This document shows positions 1 through 6,314 of a DNA stretch of 20,010 nt, in pieces (position 1 is the first letter of the stretch; every line of letters starts with the position of its first letter). Location of the stretch: contig JADDPV010000054.1 of the NCBI GenBank assembly GCA_016781705.1, positions 1 to 20,010 on the forward strand, written 5' to 3'. The position numbers were made by a program, and so were the translations under genes. Below the pieces are notes generated by a model, which was not told where the DNA came from, ran no database searches, and was given only the letters and a program-made list of their open reading frames with translations. This stretch comes from Rubrobacter sp. GTDB taxonomy: Bacteria > Actinomycetota > Rubrobacteria > Rubrobacterales > Rubrobacteraceae.

Positions 1-24
1 CGAAGCCCCGGCCGAGGAGCAGGG

Positions 25-564
25 CTAGCCCGCCGGAGGCTCCCCGGCCTCCCACTCCCTGCGGTCGGTGGCGTACCAGACCACCCCGTAGCCCTTCCAC
101 GAGGTCTCACCCCGTAGGGTCAGGCCAGCCTTCTCCATGACCCGGCGAGACGCGGCGTTCTCCGGCAGGGTTATGCTGATGCCACCTAGATCTACGTCCT
201 CGAATGCGTAACGGAGGCTCGCCCGCGCGCCTTCGGTAGCGAGCCCCCGTCCCCAGAAGGAGCGTTCGAGGCGCCAGCCCATCTCGGTCTTGTGCTCGCC
301 CTCGGACCAATCCTCCTGGCGTAGCAGGCCGATGAACCCGGCGAACGCGCCGGTGGCCCTATGCTCCACGGCCCAAAGACCGAACCCTCGCTCCTCCCAA
401 TGGCGGACGAAGCCCGCGACCTGCTCCTCGCTCTGCTCGCGGTTCAGCATGCGGGGAAGGTACCGCATGACCTCCGGGTCGGCGCACATGCGGGCGTAGG
501 GGTCGAGGTCGCTCTCCCTCCACGCCCGCAGGAGCAGCCGTTCGGTCTCTACCTCCGGTATCAC
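25..564 (-). CDS. GNAT family N-acetyltransferase, RimJ/RimL-like
   Basis: A 179-residue protein of the usual size for a single-domain GNAT enzyme, which moves an acetyl group from acetyl-CoA to an amine. It opens with the family's ETERLLLR-type strand (residues 6-13). The acetyl-CoA loop is WGRGLA (104-109), and the late N-x-x-S-x-R-V-M-x-x-x-G pattern lies at about 135-147. These features are typical of the RimJ/RimL branch, which includes ribosomal-protein acetylases and many enzymes for small molecules or antibiotics. The substrate cannot be read from the sequence. The start is GTG at 564, overlapping the stop of the upstream SnoaL-like gene as GTGA, so the pair is probably translationally coupled. 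The gene is complete, with its stop at 25-27. Confidence 0.87.
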   Translation of the reverse strand: MIPEVETERLLLRAWRESDLDPYARMCADPEVMRYLPRMLNREQSEEQVAGFVRHWEERGFGLWAVEHRATGAFAGFIGLLRQEDWSEGEHKTEMGWRLERSFWGRGLATEGARASLRYAFEDVDLGGISITLPENAASRRVMEKAGLTLRGETSWKGYGVVWYATDRREWEAGEPPAG

Positions 565-956
565 CGTTCCCAGAACCTCCGATCCAGTTCCCCATCGTCC
601 TGGTGGAAATGCACCTCGACGACCTTGCCGGATCGCACCCGGTACACGGCGACCTCCTTGCCTTCGAGAACCTCTCCTTCGCGTTCGGCGGACCAGTCGA
701 TAAGGGCCACGGCGTGCTCGCCGTTGGCCACGATCTCGCGGGGACGAAGGCGAAAGGTGCCCCCGGTGCGTCCTCGGGCGTCCCGGATCATGGCGAGCAC
801 GGCGCCGGGGCCGTGCAGGTCGCCGGTGTGCTCGCCGCCCACGTCGGGCTCGTGCCAGACCACGTCCCCGGAGAGCAGGGATCGGATGGCGTCGTAGTCG
901 TCCCGGTCGCGGGCCTCGTACAGTCGCCGGATCAGCGCGGAGTTGGGATGCTCCAT
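561..956 (-). CDS. SnoaL-like / NTF2-fold protein
   Basis: A 131-residue protein with the pattern of the SnoaL-like NTF2 fold. It has an N-terminal helix with N-x-x-L-I-R-x-L-Y-E-A at about 5-15, then D-x-L-x-x-D-V-V-W-H-E at about 26-36, and a closing strand V-x-V-H-F-H-Q-D-D near 113-120. Members of this fold include polyketide cyclases, isomerases and many uncharacterised small-ligand or ester-binding proteins. The acidic and histidine residues near the C-terminus (HFHQDD) are typical, but no specific reaction can be assigned. The start is ATG at 956, preceded by a strong GGGGAGG ribosome site. The stop overlaps the GTG start of the downstream acetyltransferase by 4 nt, indicating a two-gene operon. 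Confidence 0.82.
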   Translation of the reverse strand: MEHPNSALIRRLYEARDRDDYDAIRSLLSGDVVWHEPDVGGEHTGDLHGPGAVLAMIRDARGRTGGTFRLRPREIVANGEHAVALIDWSAEREGEVLEGKEVAVYRVRSGKVVEVHFHQDDGELDRRFWER

Positions 957-997
957 GTGCCTCCCCTGCTAGCCATCCCCGAACATCTAGATCAGGG

Positions 998-1276
998 CTA
1001 CTCCAGGCCCTGAGACCAGATGCGGTCGAGGTCGTAGTCGGAGTAGGTGCGGAAGGCGACCATGGTCTCGGTACGGGCGACGCCGGGGACCTGGGCGAGC
1101 TTCTCGGGGATAATCTGGGCCATCCGTTCGAAGTCCGGTATTCGCACCATGACCACGAGGTCGTAGGGGCCTGTGACGGAGTAGACCTCGGTGACGCCCT
1201 CGATCTTCAACATCGCCTGGGCGGCCTCCGCGACCCTCTCGCTCTCCGTCGTAACAAGGACTACCGCCGTTACCAA
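998..1276 (-). CDS. Stand-alone Lrp/AsnC ligand-binding (RAM) domain protein
   Basis: A 92-residue protein that matches only the C-terminal RAM (AsnC_trans_reg) half of Lrp/AsnC regulators. It has a first beta strand with T-A-V-V-L-V-T-T, a helix, the strand pair V-x-E-V-Y-S-V-T-G-P-Y-D-L-V-V-M-V, and a last strand T-E-T-M-V-A-F. The Y-S-V-T-G-x-Y-D core is where Lrp-family proteins bind amino acids at the oligomer interface. There is no DNA-binding helix-turn-helix, so it may modulate another regulator or act as a sensor rather than bind DNA. The start is TTG at 1276, supported by AAGGAGG 8 nt upstream. That ribosome site abuts the stop of the upstream membrane protein, so the two are probably cotranscribed. 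Confidence 0.85.
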   Translation of the reverse strand: MVTAVVLVTTESERVAEAAQAMLKIEGVTEVYSVTGPYDLVVMVRIPDFERMAQIIPEKLAQVPGVARTETMVAFRTYSDYDLDRIWSQGLE

Positions 1277-1289
1277 GATCCCGCCCTCC

Positions 1290-2420
1290 TTACATGCCGA
1301 ACGTCAAGGTGCCCGTAAGGGCGTTGTTGTCCTCGTTCTGCTCGAACTCGACAGGGCCAACGGAGATCGTCGTTTCGACGGTCTCGTTCAGCTGTCCGGG
1401 TTTGAAGCCCGAGACCTCCACCGTCGCCGTCGCCCCGGGCTCTATGCGCTCGATCGTGGCCGACAGCGCCTGCCGCTCGGCGCTCGTGTTGAGCACAACC
1501 TCGACCGGCACCCCGGTCTCGAGCACCTCGCCGCCGTTGGTGACGCTCACGAAGAACACCGGCTCGGCGGAACCCGTGAGAAGGACGTTGCCCCCCGCGT
1601 AGAGTGGCTGTCCGCCAATCTCCACGGCGAGTATCTCCAAGCCGTGCAGCGCGTTGGGGTCGGAGGGTGCGGGCGCGCCCGCCGCCGTCTCCGTCTCCAG
1701 CCCCAGGGCCTCGTAGTCCATAAACGGCGCGGGCTCGTAGAGGTAGCTCCGGTCTCCCCTCTTGCCCAACTGTGTGAGCGCGTCCTCGGAGGCGGGGACG
1801 TAGTGGTCGCGGATGACGGCGTCGCTGAGCTTGAAGTCCTCCACGGAGGCCGCGAGGACCTCCCCAGCCTCGGCGGGCTCCCCGCCGGCGGACGAGGCGA
1901 GATCCTCCATGGCCTCCGCCCTGATGCCTAGGGCGCTGACCATGTAGTGGTGGGCGTCCTCGAACCCGGGCGGCACCTCCTGATTGTGAAGGGCATCCAG
2001 GTAGTACGTTCGCGCCTTGTCCGAGGCGGAGCTCAGAGCGTTCGCGTCCATCGCCCCCGGGTCCGCGGCGGCACCCGCGAGGACGCCCTGCAGCTCCTCC
2101 CTACCGAGGTTGGCGGAGTCGCTCAAGGTGCTGTCCGCGCTCGTGACGTACTTGCGGATGTGCGTCGACTCCTGCGCGGCGACGCAGCCCTTCGCGACAA
2201 AGAAGATAAGGAAGAAGCAGGTGGCAAGGAAGAGGATGGAGCCGAGGAGCGTGATCCAGGGCGGGAGCGTCCTCGCCCGACGCGCGCGGGGTTTCGACTG
2301 GGGGCGGCCGGTCGCGCCACGAGAAGACGCGGGTCTTGCGCGGCGAACCTTCGGCCCGGACCTGTGGGATCTACGTTCCAAACAACCCCCATGTAGGGGC
2401 CGGGGGATCTCCGCTCGCAA
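1290..2420 (-). CDS. Membrane-anchored protein with C-terminal CARDB-like domain
   Basis: A protein of up to 376 residues that I do not recognise as a named family. Residues 1-54 are very rich in Arg, Lys and Pro. One hydrophobic helix follows at about 55-80. An outside region of mostly helical, Ala/Glu/Asp-rich sequence runs to about 255. The last ~115 residues are beta-rich with a V-S-V-T-N-G-G...G-V-P-V-E-V-V-L core and an E-D-N-N-A-L ending, as in CARDB/Ig-like adhesion domains. I infer that the basic tail is cytoplasmic and the rest extracytoplasmic. The start is uncertain: TTG at 2420 gives the longest form, and TTG at 2381 with a G-rich run upstream is an alternative. The gene begins 26 nt after the tRNA-Leu and runs directly into the RAM-domain gene. 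Confidence 0.7.
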   Translation of the reverse strand: MRAEIPRPLHGGCLERRSHRSGPKVRRARPASSRGATGRPQSKPRARRARTLPPWITLLGSILFLATCFFLIFFVAKGCVAAQESTHIRKYVTSADSTLSDSANLGREELQGVLAGAAADPGAMDANALSSASDKARTYYLDALHNQEVPPGFEDAHHYMVSALGIRAEAMEDLASSAGGEPAEAGEVLAASVEDFKLSDAVIRDHYVPASEDALTQLGKRGDRSYLYEPAPFMDYEALGLETETAAGAPAPSDPNALHGLEILAVEIGGQPLYAGGNVLLTGSAEPVFFVSVTNGGEVLETGVPVEVVLNTSAERQALSATIERIEPGATATVEVSGFKPGQLNETVETTISVGPVEFEQNEDNNALTGTLTFGM

Positions 2421-2446
2421 GGCGCTGCCCGCCGGCTAGGACGATC

Positions 2447-2533
2447 TGGTGGGCGAGGAGGGACTCGAACCCTCACGTCCTTTCGGACACTAGACCCTGA
2501 ACCTAGCGCGTCTACCGATTCCGCCACTCGCCC
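2447..2533 (-). tRNA. tRNA-Leu (anticodon CAG)
   Basis: Read on the minus strand, the 7-nt acceptor stem GGGCGAG (2533-2527) pairs with CTCGCCC (2457-2451). It is followed by a discriminator A and an encoded CCA (2449-2447). The anticodon stem CTAGG/TCTAG encloses the loop TTCAGGG, with anticodon CAG at 2499-2497. A long variable arm with GTCC/GGAC around a GAAA loop marks a class II tRNA, and the T-loop reads GTTCGAGTC. The 87-nt length and A-x-x-C-G-G-T-A-G-A D-loop fit leucine. It decodes CUG, a very common leucine codon in a GC-rich genome. Confidence 0.97.
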
Positions 2534-2558
2534 ATAAGCTGGTTCAGCAGCCTCGGGG

Positions 2559-2567
2559 ATTGTACCA
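2559..2567 (-). promoter_or_regulatory. Extended -10 promoter of tRNA-Leu
   Basis: On the minus strand the sequence TGG-TACAAT (2567-2559) is an extended -10 element, with TACAAT matching TATAAT at 5 of 6 positions. Transcription would start near 2552, about 18 nt before the mature tRNA 5' end. The -35 region is weak (TTCGCC near 2588-2583), which suits a TGn-type promoter. Because no T-rich terminator follows the tRNA, this promoter could also read into the membrane-protein gene that starts 26 nt downstream. Confidence 0.55.
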
Positions 2568-2636
2568 ACCCACGGAACACTTGGCGAACACCAGGGAAGC
2601 GTGTGCCTCCCCGCGGCGACGCAGGCCGCTATCCGG

Positions 2637-3794
2637 TCAGGCCTTGTAGGGGTCGTGCCGGGCGTAGTCCTCCATCGCCTCGGCGAGCCATTCTTTCTCC
2701 TCTTCGATGTAGTGCTCGATAGCCCGGCGGAAGCCTTTGTGCCGGATCTCGTGCGCGCTATACGTGATCGACGGCAGAAAGCCGCGCGCGTGCTTGTGTT
2801 CGCCCTGCGCCCCGGCCTCGAAGAGGTCCATGCCGCGCTCGATGGCGAACTCGATCGCCTGGTAGTAGCAGAGTTCGAAGTGGAGGTTGCGCCGCTCCTC
2901 GAAGGCGCCCCAGTAGCGACCGAAGATGGTCCGGCCCTTGTAGAAGTTGAGGGCGCCCGCGACCGGCCGGCCCGTCGTCGCGTCGCGCGCGAGAACGAAG
3001 AGGATGCGGTCCTTCATCGTCCGGAAGACCTCGTCGAAGAAAGCCCCGGTAAGGTACGGGGAGCCCCACTTCCTGTCGAGCGTGCTCAGATAGAAGCGAT
3101 ACATAAGGGCCGCGTGCCGGGGGGTGAGGTCGTCTCCGGTGAGGCGCTCTACGATCAAGCCCTCCTCCCCGAGTTGGCGGCGCTCGCGCGAGATCTGACG
3201 CCGCCGCTTGCTCGTGAGCGCCCCGAGGTAATCGTCGAAGGAGCCGTAACCGCGGTTGCGCCAGTGAAACTGCAACGAGTGGCGCACCGCGAACCCCCGA
3301 TCTTCGAACTCTCCGATCTCATCCTCCGGGAGAAAGAGCGCGTGCGAGGAGCTGACCCGGAGCTCGTCGCCGAGCACGCGGGCAGCGTCGAGCAGGGCGC
3401 GCGCCACGGCCCGGCGTCCCTCCCTGCCATCCTCGCCGAGGTCGGGGCGCGAGAGGAGCTTCGGCCCCGTCGCGGGCGTGAACGGCACGGCGGCCGTGAG
3501 CTTGGGGTAGTACCGGAGACCGTGCTCCCGATACGCCCGCGCCCACTCCCAGTCGAAGATGTACTCGCCGTAGCTGTCCGTCTTGAGGTAGACCGGGAGC
3601 GCGCCGAGCACCCCTCCTCTGTCGTCCTCGCAAAGGAGGTAAGCCGGCGACCACCCGCTGGCCGGACCGATGCTGCGGGAGCGTTCGAGGGCTTCTAGAA
3701 ACTCGAGATCGAAAAACGGGAAGTCCCGTGGCTCCAGGGTCCGCCACGCCCCGGCGTCCACCTCCCCAATACCGGAGATGCTGCCGACCCGCAT
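2637..3794 (-). CDS. COG3146/DUF482-family predicted N-acyltransferase
   Basis: A 385-residue protein of the family often labelled 'peptidoglycan biosynthesis protein' (PF04339, COG3146), built like a FemAB/GNAT-fold acyltransferase. Family hallmarks are visible. There is a Trp-rich strand Y-I-F-D-W-E-W-A, and a basic stretch S-K-R-R-R-Q-I-S-R-E-R in mid-protein. I-F-G-R-Y-W-G-A is also present, and the signature G-A-Q-G-E-H-K-H-A-R-G-F-L-P lies at about residues 328-341. The reaction and acceptor are not established for most members. The FemX link to peptide cross-bridges is only a fold-level inference. I chose ATG at 3794 because GGGGGGA lies just upstream. A longer reading from 3905 would lack family similarity. 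No neighbour is cotranscribed. Confidence 0.85.
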   Translation of the reverse strand: MRVGSISGIGEVDAGAWRTLEPRDFPFFDLEFLEALERSRSIGPASGWSPAYLLCEDDRGGVLGALPVYLKTDSYGEYIFDWEWARAYREHGLRYYPKLTAAVPFTPATGPKLLSRPDLGEDGREGRRAVARALLDAARVLGDELRVSSSHALFLPEDEIGEFEDRGFAVRHSLQFHWRNRGYGSFDDYLGALTSKRRRQISRERRQLGEEGLIVERLTGDDLTPRHAALMYRFYLSTLDRKWGSPYLTGAFFDEVFRTMKDRILFVLARDATTGRPVAGALNFYKGRTIFGRYWGAFEERRNLHFELCYYQAIEFAIERGMDLFEAGAQGEHKHARGFLPSITYSAHEIRHKGFRRAIEHYIEEEKEWLAEAMEDYARHDPYKA

Positions 3795-4139
3795 CACGAA
3801 TCCCCCCGGCCGGATCCCACGAAGTGAGACGGTCGTGCGGCAAACGGAACCTTGCGGGTCGCGTAAGACCGCCCATGCGAAGCCCGCAGGCTCGACGGCC
3901 CGCATCCGGCTCCCACACCTGCAAGGGTGAGAGATCTTTCGTCCGTGGAAATCGTAAGCATCTCCTGCGTCTTGTCGGGGGCAACGACGGCTATTTTACT
4001 CGCAGGCTTCCCCGGTCCAAGCGGTTGAGTCACACGTGCGGGCGCGAGGTATACGGGAGCAAAGAAAATCTCCTCCCAAAGCGTGTCATGGGCGAGGGTC
4101 GACGGAGACGAACTCCCACGACGCCTGCGCCGCTGCGGC
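3795..4139. other. Intergenic region with candidate structured leader
   Basis: This 345-nt stretch separates two minus-strand genes and holds no credible coding sequence. Frames through it have mixed third-position bases, unlike the strongly GC-ending codons of the neighbours. It contains the putative promoter at 3993-4020 and a probable long 5' leader for the DUF482-family gene. Within the leader, CTCTCAC (3933-3927) can pair with GTGGGAG (3916-3910) to give a 7-bp hairpin with a 10-nt loop. I could not match the leader to any riboswitch class I know. Confidence 0.4.
3993..4020 (-). promoter_or_regulatory. Putative promoter of the DUF482-family gene
   Basis: On the minus strand TTGGAC (4020-4015) and TAAAAT (3998-3993) are spaced 16 nt apart, resembling -35 and -10 boxes; the -10 matches consensus at 5 of 6 positions. 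Transcription would begin near 3986, leaving a leader of about 190 nt before the ATG at 3794. The assignment rests on these matches alone. Confidence 0.4.
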
Positions 4140-4646
4140 TTACCAGGGTTCGGGCTCGCTGCTGCCCTTCGCCATCTTCGTCACCGAGCCGCCCGAGTAC
4201 TCGTAGGAGAAGACGTACCCGCTCCCGCTCGTCGTCTCCAGCCTGTAGGAGCTCGCGTCGCCCACGTCCGGCGCGACGGAGACGTAGACCCTGCCCACCC
4301 TGCCGTCCCCCCAGCCCACGCCGTACGGCGCCACCCCCTCGCGCCACTCGATGCCGGAGGCGAGCTCCCCCATGCGCCGGGCGTCGCAGCCCTCGAACGA
4401 GCCGCCCGCCGACGCGGCACACGATTCCATCTCGGACGCCGCCCCGAGGAGAAGCCCCTTGGCTTCGTCGTCGCTATCCGTCGACGAACGATCCAGAAGG
4501 AGGGGCGCGGCCATCGCCGAGAGCAGGGAGAGCGCGAGCAGCCCCGCGAGAAGGGCGGGCAGGACCCGCCGCCTCCTGCGCCCGGAACCCGCCCTTGCGT
4601 TCTCCGGCTCCTCGTCGTGCCCCCGGTGTGCCACTCCGTCACTCAT
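4140..4646 (-). CDS. Small membrane-anchored protein with pilin-like outer domain
   Basis: A 168-residue protein. The first 28 residues are charged and end in an Arg cluster (R23-R27). One hydrophobic helix spans about 29-50, and the rest is probably outside the cell. After the helix, E-x-x-S-C (C76) and G-G-S-F-x-G-C-D (C87) resemble the early part of actinobacterial type IV pilin-like proteins, with two Cys that could form a disulfide. The C-terminal part is beta-rich, with S-Y-R-L-E-T and Y-V-F-S-Y-E-Y strands. There is no prepilin peptidase site (no G/A-F-x-x-x-E before the helix), so I do not call it a pilin. The start is ATG at 4646 with no clear ribosome site; a TAAACT box lies 9 nt upstream. 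It is divergent from the peptidase gene. Confidence 0.62.
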   Translation of the reverse strand: MSDGVAHRGHDEEPENARAGSGRRRRRVLPALLAGLLALSLLSAMAAPLLLDRSSTDSDDEAKGLLLGAASEMESCAASAGGSFEGCDARRMGELASGIEWREGVAPYGVGWGDGRVGRVYVSVAPDVGDASSYRLETTSGSGYVFSYEYSGGSVTKMAKGSSEPEPW

Positions 4647-4704
4647 CCTGGGCGGAGTTTACACGCTGAAATCTCGCCGGACCGCCCGTGCGGACATCAA
4701 GAGA

Positions 4705-4737
4705 TCCGGGGACTGCCGCAGGCTTGGTGTCCCCGGA
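4705..4737. repeat. 9-bp perfect inverted repeat in divergent intergenic region
   Basis: TCCGGGGAC (4705-4713) and GTCCCCGGA (4729-4737) are perfect inverted copies separated by 15 nt. They lie between the divergent pilin-like gene (start 4646) and the M4 peptidase gene (start about 4841). Neither strand has a T-run after the repeat, and a terminator is not expected between divergent genes. A regulator binding site or an RNA hairpin in a leader is therefore more likely. Confidence 0.5.
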
Positions 4738-4840
4738 AGACGCCCTGGGTAGGGTGTCAGTAGGCCGCCCCGATCGAATTCGGGCCCAACGATAGGAGCA
4801 AGTTATCGACCGTAGGAGTTGTCGCAATCCCGTCTTCTGC

Positions 4841-5878
4841 GTGCTGCCGCCCTATGTGCTGCGCGAGATCGCCCGCAACGGCTCTCCCGCTCAACGGGAC
4901 GCCGCGATGCACGCCCTCGCAAGCGACGGTACCTTCCGTTCGCTGCGTCAGGTCACGCCCCCGTCGGGGGCCCCCGGCATGGGGATACGCGGTGCTCTGG
5001 ACCCGGAGGGCCGAAAGAGGCGTACGATCTACGACGTCGGCAACACTCAGAACCTGCCGGGCAGGGTGGCCCGCGCCGAGGGGGGAGGCCCGACCGGAGA
5101 CGCCGCCGTGGACGAGGCCTACGATGACCTGGGCGCCACCTACGACTTCTTCCGAGAAGCCTACGACCGCGACTCCATCGACGACGCCGGGATGCCGCTC
5201 GACGGGCACGTCCACTTCGGCGTGAACTACACCAACGCCTTCTGGGACGGCCAGCGCATGGTCTTTGGCGACGGGGACGGCGAGCTCTTCAACCGTTTCA
5301 CGATCTCGCTCGACGTTATAGGACACGAGCTGGCCCACGGCGTGACCCAGTACGAGTCCGGGCTCGACTACATGGGGCAGCCGGGCGCGCTGAACGAGCA
5401 CCTCTCGGACGTCTACGGCTCCCTGGTAAAGCAATACCGCCTCGGCCAGACCGCCGAGGAGGCGGACTGGACGGTAGGGGCGGGCCTCTTCACGGAGAAG
5501 GTGAACGGGGTCGCGCTCCGCTCGCTGAGCAGGCCGGGCACGGCCTTCGACGATCCGATCCTCGGAAAGGACCCGCAGCCCGCCCACATGGACGACTTCG
5601 TCAGCACCTTCGAGGACAACGGCGGCGTACACATAAACTCCGGCATCCCCAACAGGGCCTTCTACCTCGCCGCCACGGCCCTCGGAGGGAACGCCTGGGA
5701 GGTTGCCGGCAGGATCTGGAACGCAACCGCGATCGACCCCACGCTCAAGCCCGACACCGGATTCCGAAGGTTCGCCCGGCTCACCGCAAGGGCCGTGGCC
5801 TCCCTCTACGGATCCGGCGGCCCCGAACTCCGGGCCGTCCGCGAGGCCTGGGGCGGCGTCGGCATAGACCCGACCTAG
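4841..5878 (+). CDS. Protealysin-type M4 metallopeptidase (thermolysin family)
   Basis: A zinc endopeptidase of family M4, 345 residues from the GTG at 4841. The zinc motif is H162-E163-L-A-H166, with the third ligand E186 in G-A-L-N-E-H-L-S-D and the transition-state histidine at H264 in G-G-V-H-I-N-S-G-I-P-N. The conserved N-Y-T-N-A-F-W-D-G strand is at 129-137. The N-terminus has the short-propeptide 'PPL' signature, P-P-Y-V-L-R-E-I-A-R-N-G (3-14), as in protealysin, rather than the long FTP/PepSY prodomain. No signal peptide is seen, fitting the mostly cytoplasmic protealysin group. The start is doubtful: homologous-looking residues continue upstream (F-C directly before V1), but no in-frame ATG, GTG or TTG exists between the stop at 4793 and 4841. 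A probable emfourin inhibitor gene follows after 19 nt. Confidence 0.95.
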   Translation: MLPPYVLREIARNGSPAQRDAAMHALASDGTFRSLRQVTPPSGAPGMGIRGALDPEGRKRRTIYDVGNTQNLPGRVARAEGGGPTGDAAVDEAYDDLGATYDFFREAYDRDSIDDAGMPLDGHVHFGVNYTNAFWDGQRMVFGDGDGELFNRFTISLDVIGHELAHGVTQYESGLDYMGQPGALNEHLSDVYGSLVKQYRLGQTAEEADWTVGAGLFTEKVNGVALRSLSRPGTAFDDPILGKDPQPAHMDDFVSTFEDNGGVHINSGIPNRAFYLAATALGGNAWEVAGRIWNATAIDPTLKPDTGFRRFARLTARAVASLYGSGGPELRAVREAWGGVGIDPT

Positions 5879-5897
5879 CACCAATCGGAGGCATTGC

Positions 5898-6251
5898 ATG
5901 CGCCTCAAGTTCCGCACGGAGGGAGGGCTGGCGTTCTTCCCCGGGCTCCGGGCCCCGATCGAGATCGACACGAGCGAGCTACGGGAGGAGGAGGCCGCGG
6001 AGCTCGTGCGCTGCGTCGAGGAGGCGCGCTTCTTTGAGCGACCGGAAGGGCCCGAGGAGCCGCCGCACGGGGCCGCCGACCTTCGGCTGCACACGGTCAC
6101 GGTCGAGGAAGGCGCGCACAGCCGCACGGTGCGCGCGTACGAGCCCATCGAAGACCCGGCGCTGCGGGCACTCATAGACGCCCTCGGCGCTCTGGCGAAG
6201 AAGCTCGGGAGGACCCGGCGGACGCACGACGCGGAGGAAGACCGACCGTAG
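5898..6251 (+). CDS. Emfourin-like protein, probable inhibitor of the adjacent M4 peptidase
   Basis: A 117-residue protein that I recognise as emfourin-like. The family was described as a tight proteinaceous inhibitor of protealysin encoded beside the enzyme. Visible family traits are an N-terminal strand F-R-T-E-G-G-L-A-F-F-P-G-L, then I-D-T-S-E-L and E-E-A-A-E-L-V-R-C-V-E-E-A-R-F-F. The second half has a G-A-A-D-L-R-L-H-T-V-T-V-E-E-G strand pair and a C-terminal helix P-A-L-R-A-L-I-D-A-L-G-A-L. The ATG at 5898 has GGAGG 6 nt upstream. It starts 19 nt after the peptidase stop, so enzyme and inhibitor should be cotranscribed. The likely role is to hold the cytoplasmic protease inactive. Inhibition by this protein has not been shown and is inferred from family and context. 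Confidence 0.82.
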   Translation: MRLKFRTEGGLAFFPGLRAPIEIDTSELREEEAAELVRCVEEARFFERPEGPEEPPHGAADLRLHTVTVEEGAHSRTVRAYEPIEDPALRALIDALGALAKKLGRTRRTHDAEEDRP

Positions 6252-6275
6252 GACGGCGAGGGCGCAACGTACCCC

Positions 6276-6305
6276 GTAACAGGCGTGGCGCGAGGGCTAT
6301 ACAAT
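6276..6305 (+). promoter_or_regulatory. Promoter of the kinase-led operon, probably leaderless
   Basis: GTAACA (6276-6281) and TACAAT (6300-6305) are spaced 18 nt and match sigma-70-type -35 (4 of 6) and -10 (5 of 6) boxes. The -10 ends 9 nt before the ATG at 6315, so the transcript would start at or within a few bases of the start codon. This supports ATG 6315 over the upstream GTG at 6285, which would lie between the two boxes. Confidence 0.55.
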
Positions 6306-6314
6306 ACCTTCCCG

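Noticed and set aside
2601..3698. 365-codon plus-strand frame opposite the DUF482-family gene
   Set aside because: Val/Glu/Arg-rich shadow; the minus strand carries the family signatures and a good ribosome site.
3795..3992. Known riboswitch (glycine, TPP, cobalamin, FMN, c-di-AMP) in the leader
   Set aside because: I looked for the core motifs of these classes and could not match them; only simple hairpins are visible.
3794..4033. 79-codon minus-strand frame between the DUF482-family and pilin-like genes
   Set aside because: Third codon positions are mixed, unlike the GC-ending codons of neighbours; it has no ribosome site and starts upstream of the likely promoter.
4705..4737. Inverted repeat as an intrinsic terminator
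   Set aside because: No T-run on either side, and it sits between divergent genes where neither transcript would end.
4757..6304. 515-codon minus-strand frame opposite the M4 peptidase and emfourin genes
   Set aside because: No motif; the plus strand holds the full zinc site and inhibitor family pattern.
6285..6314. GTG 6285 as start of the operon-leading kinase
   Set aside because: It lies between the -35 and -10 boxes of the best promoter and has no ribosome site; ATG 6315 fits a leaderless start.
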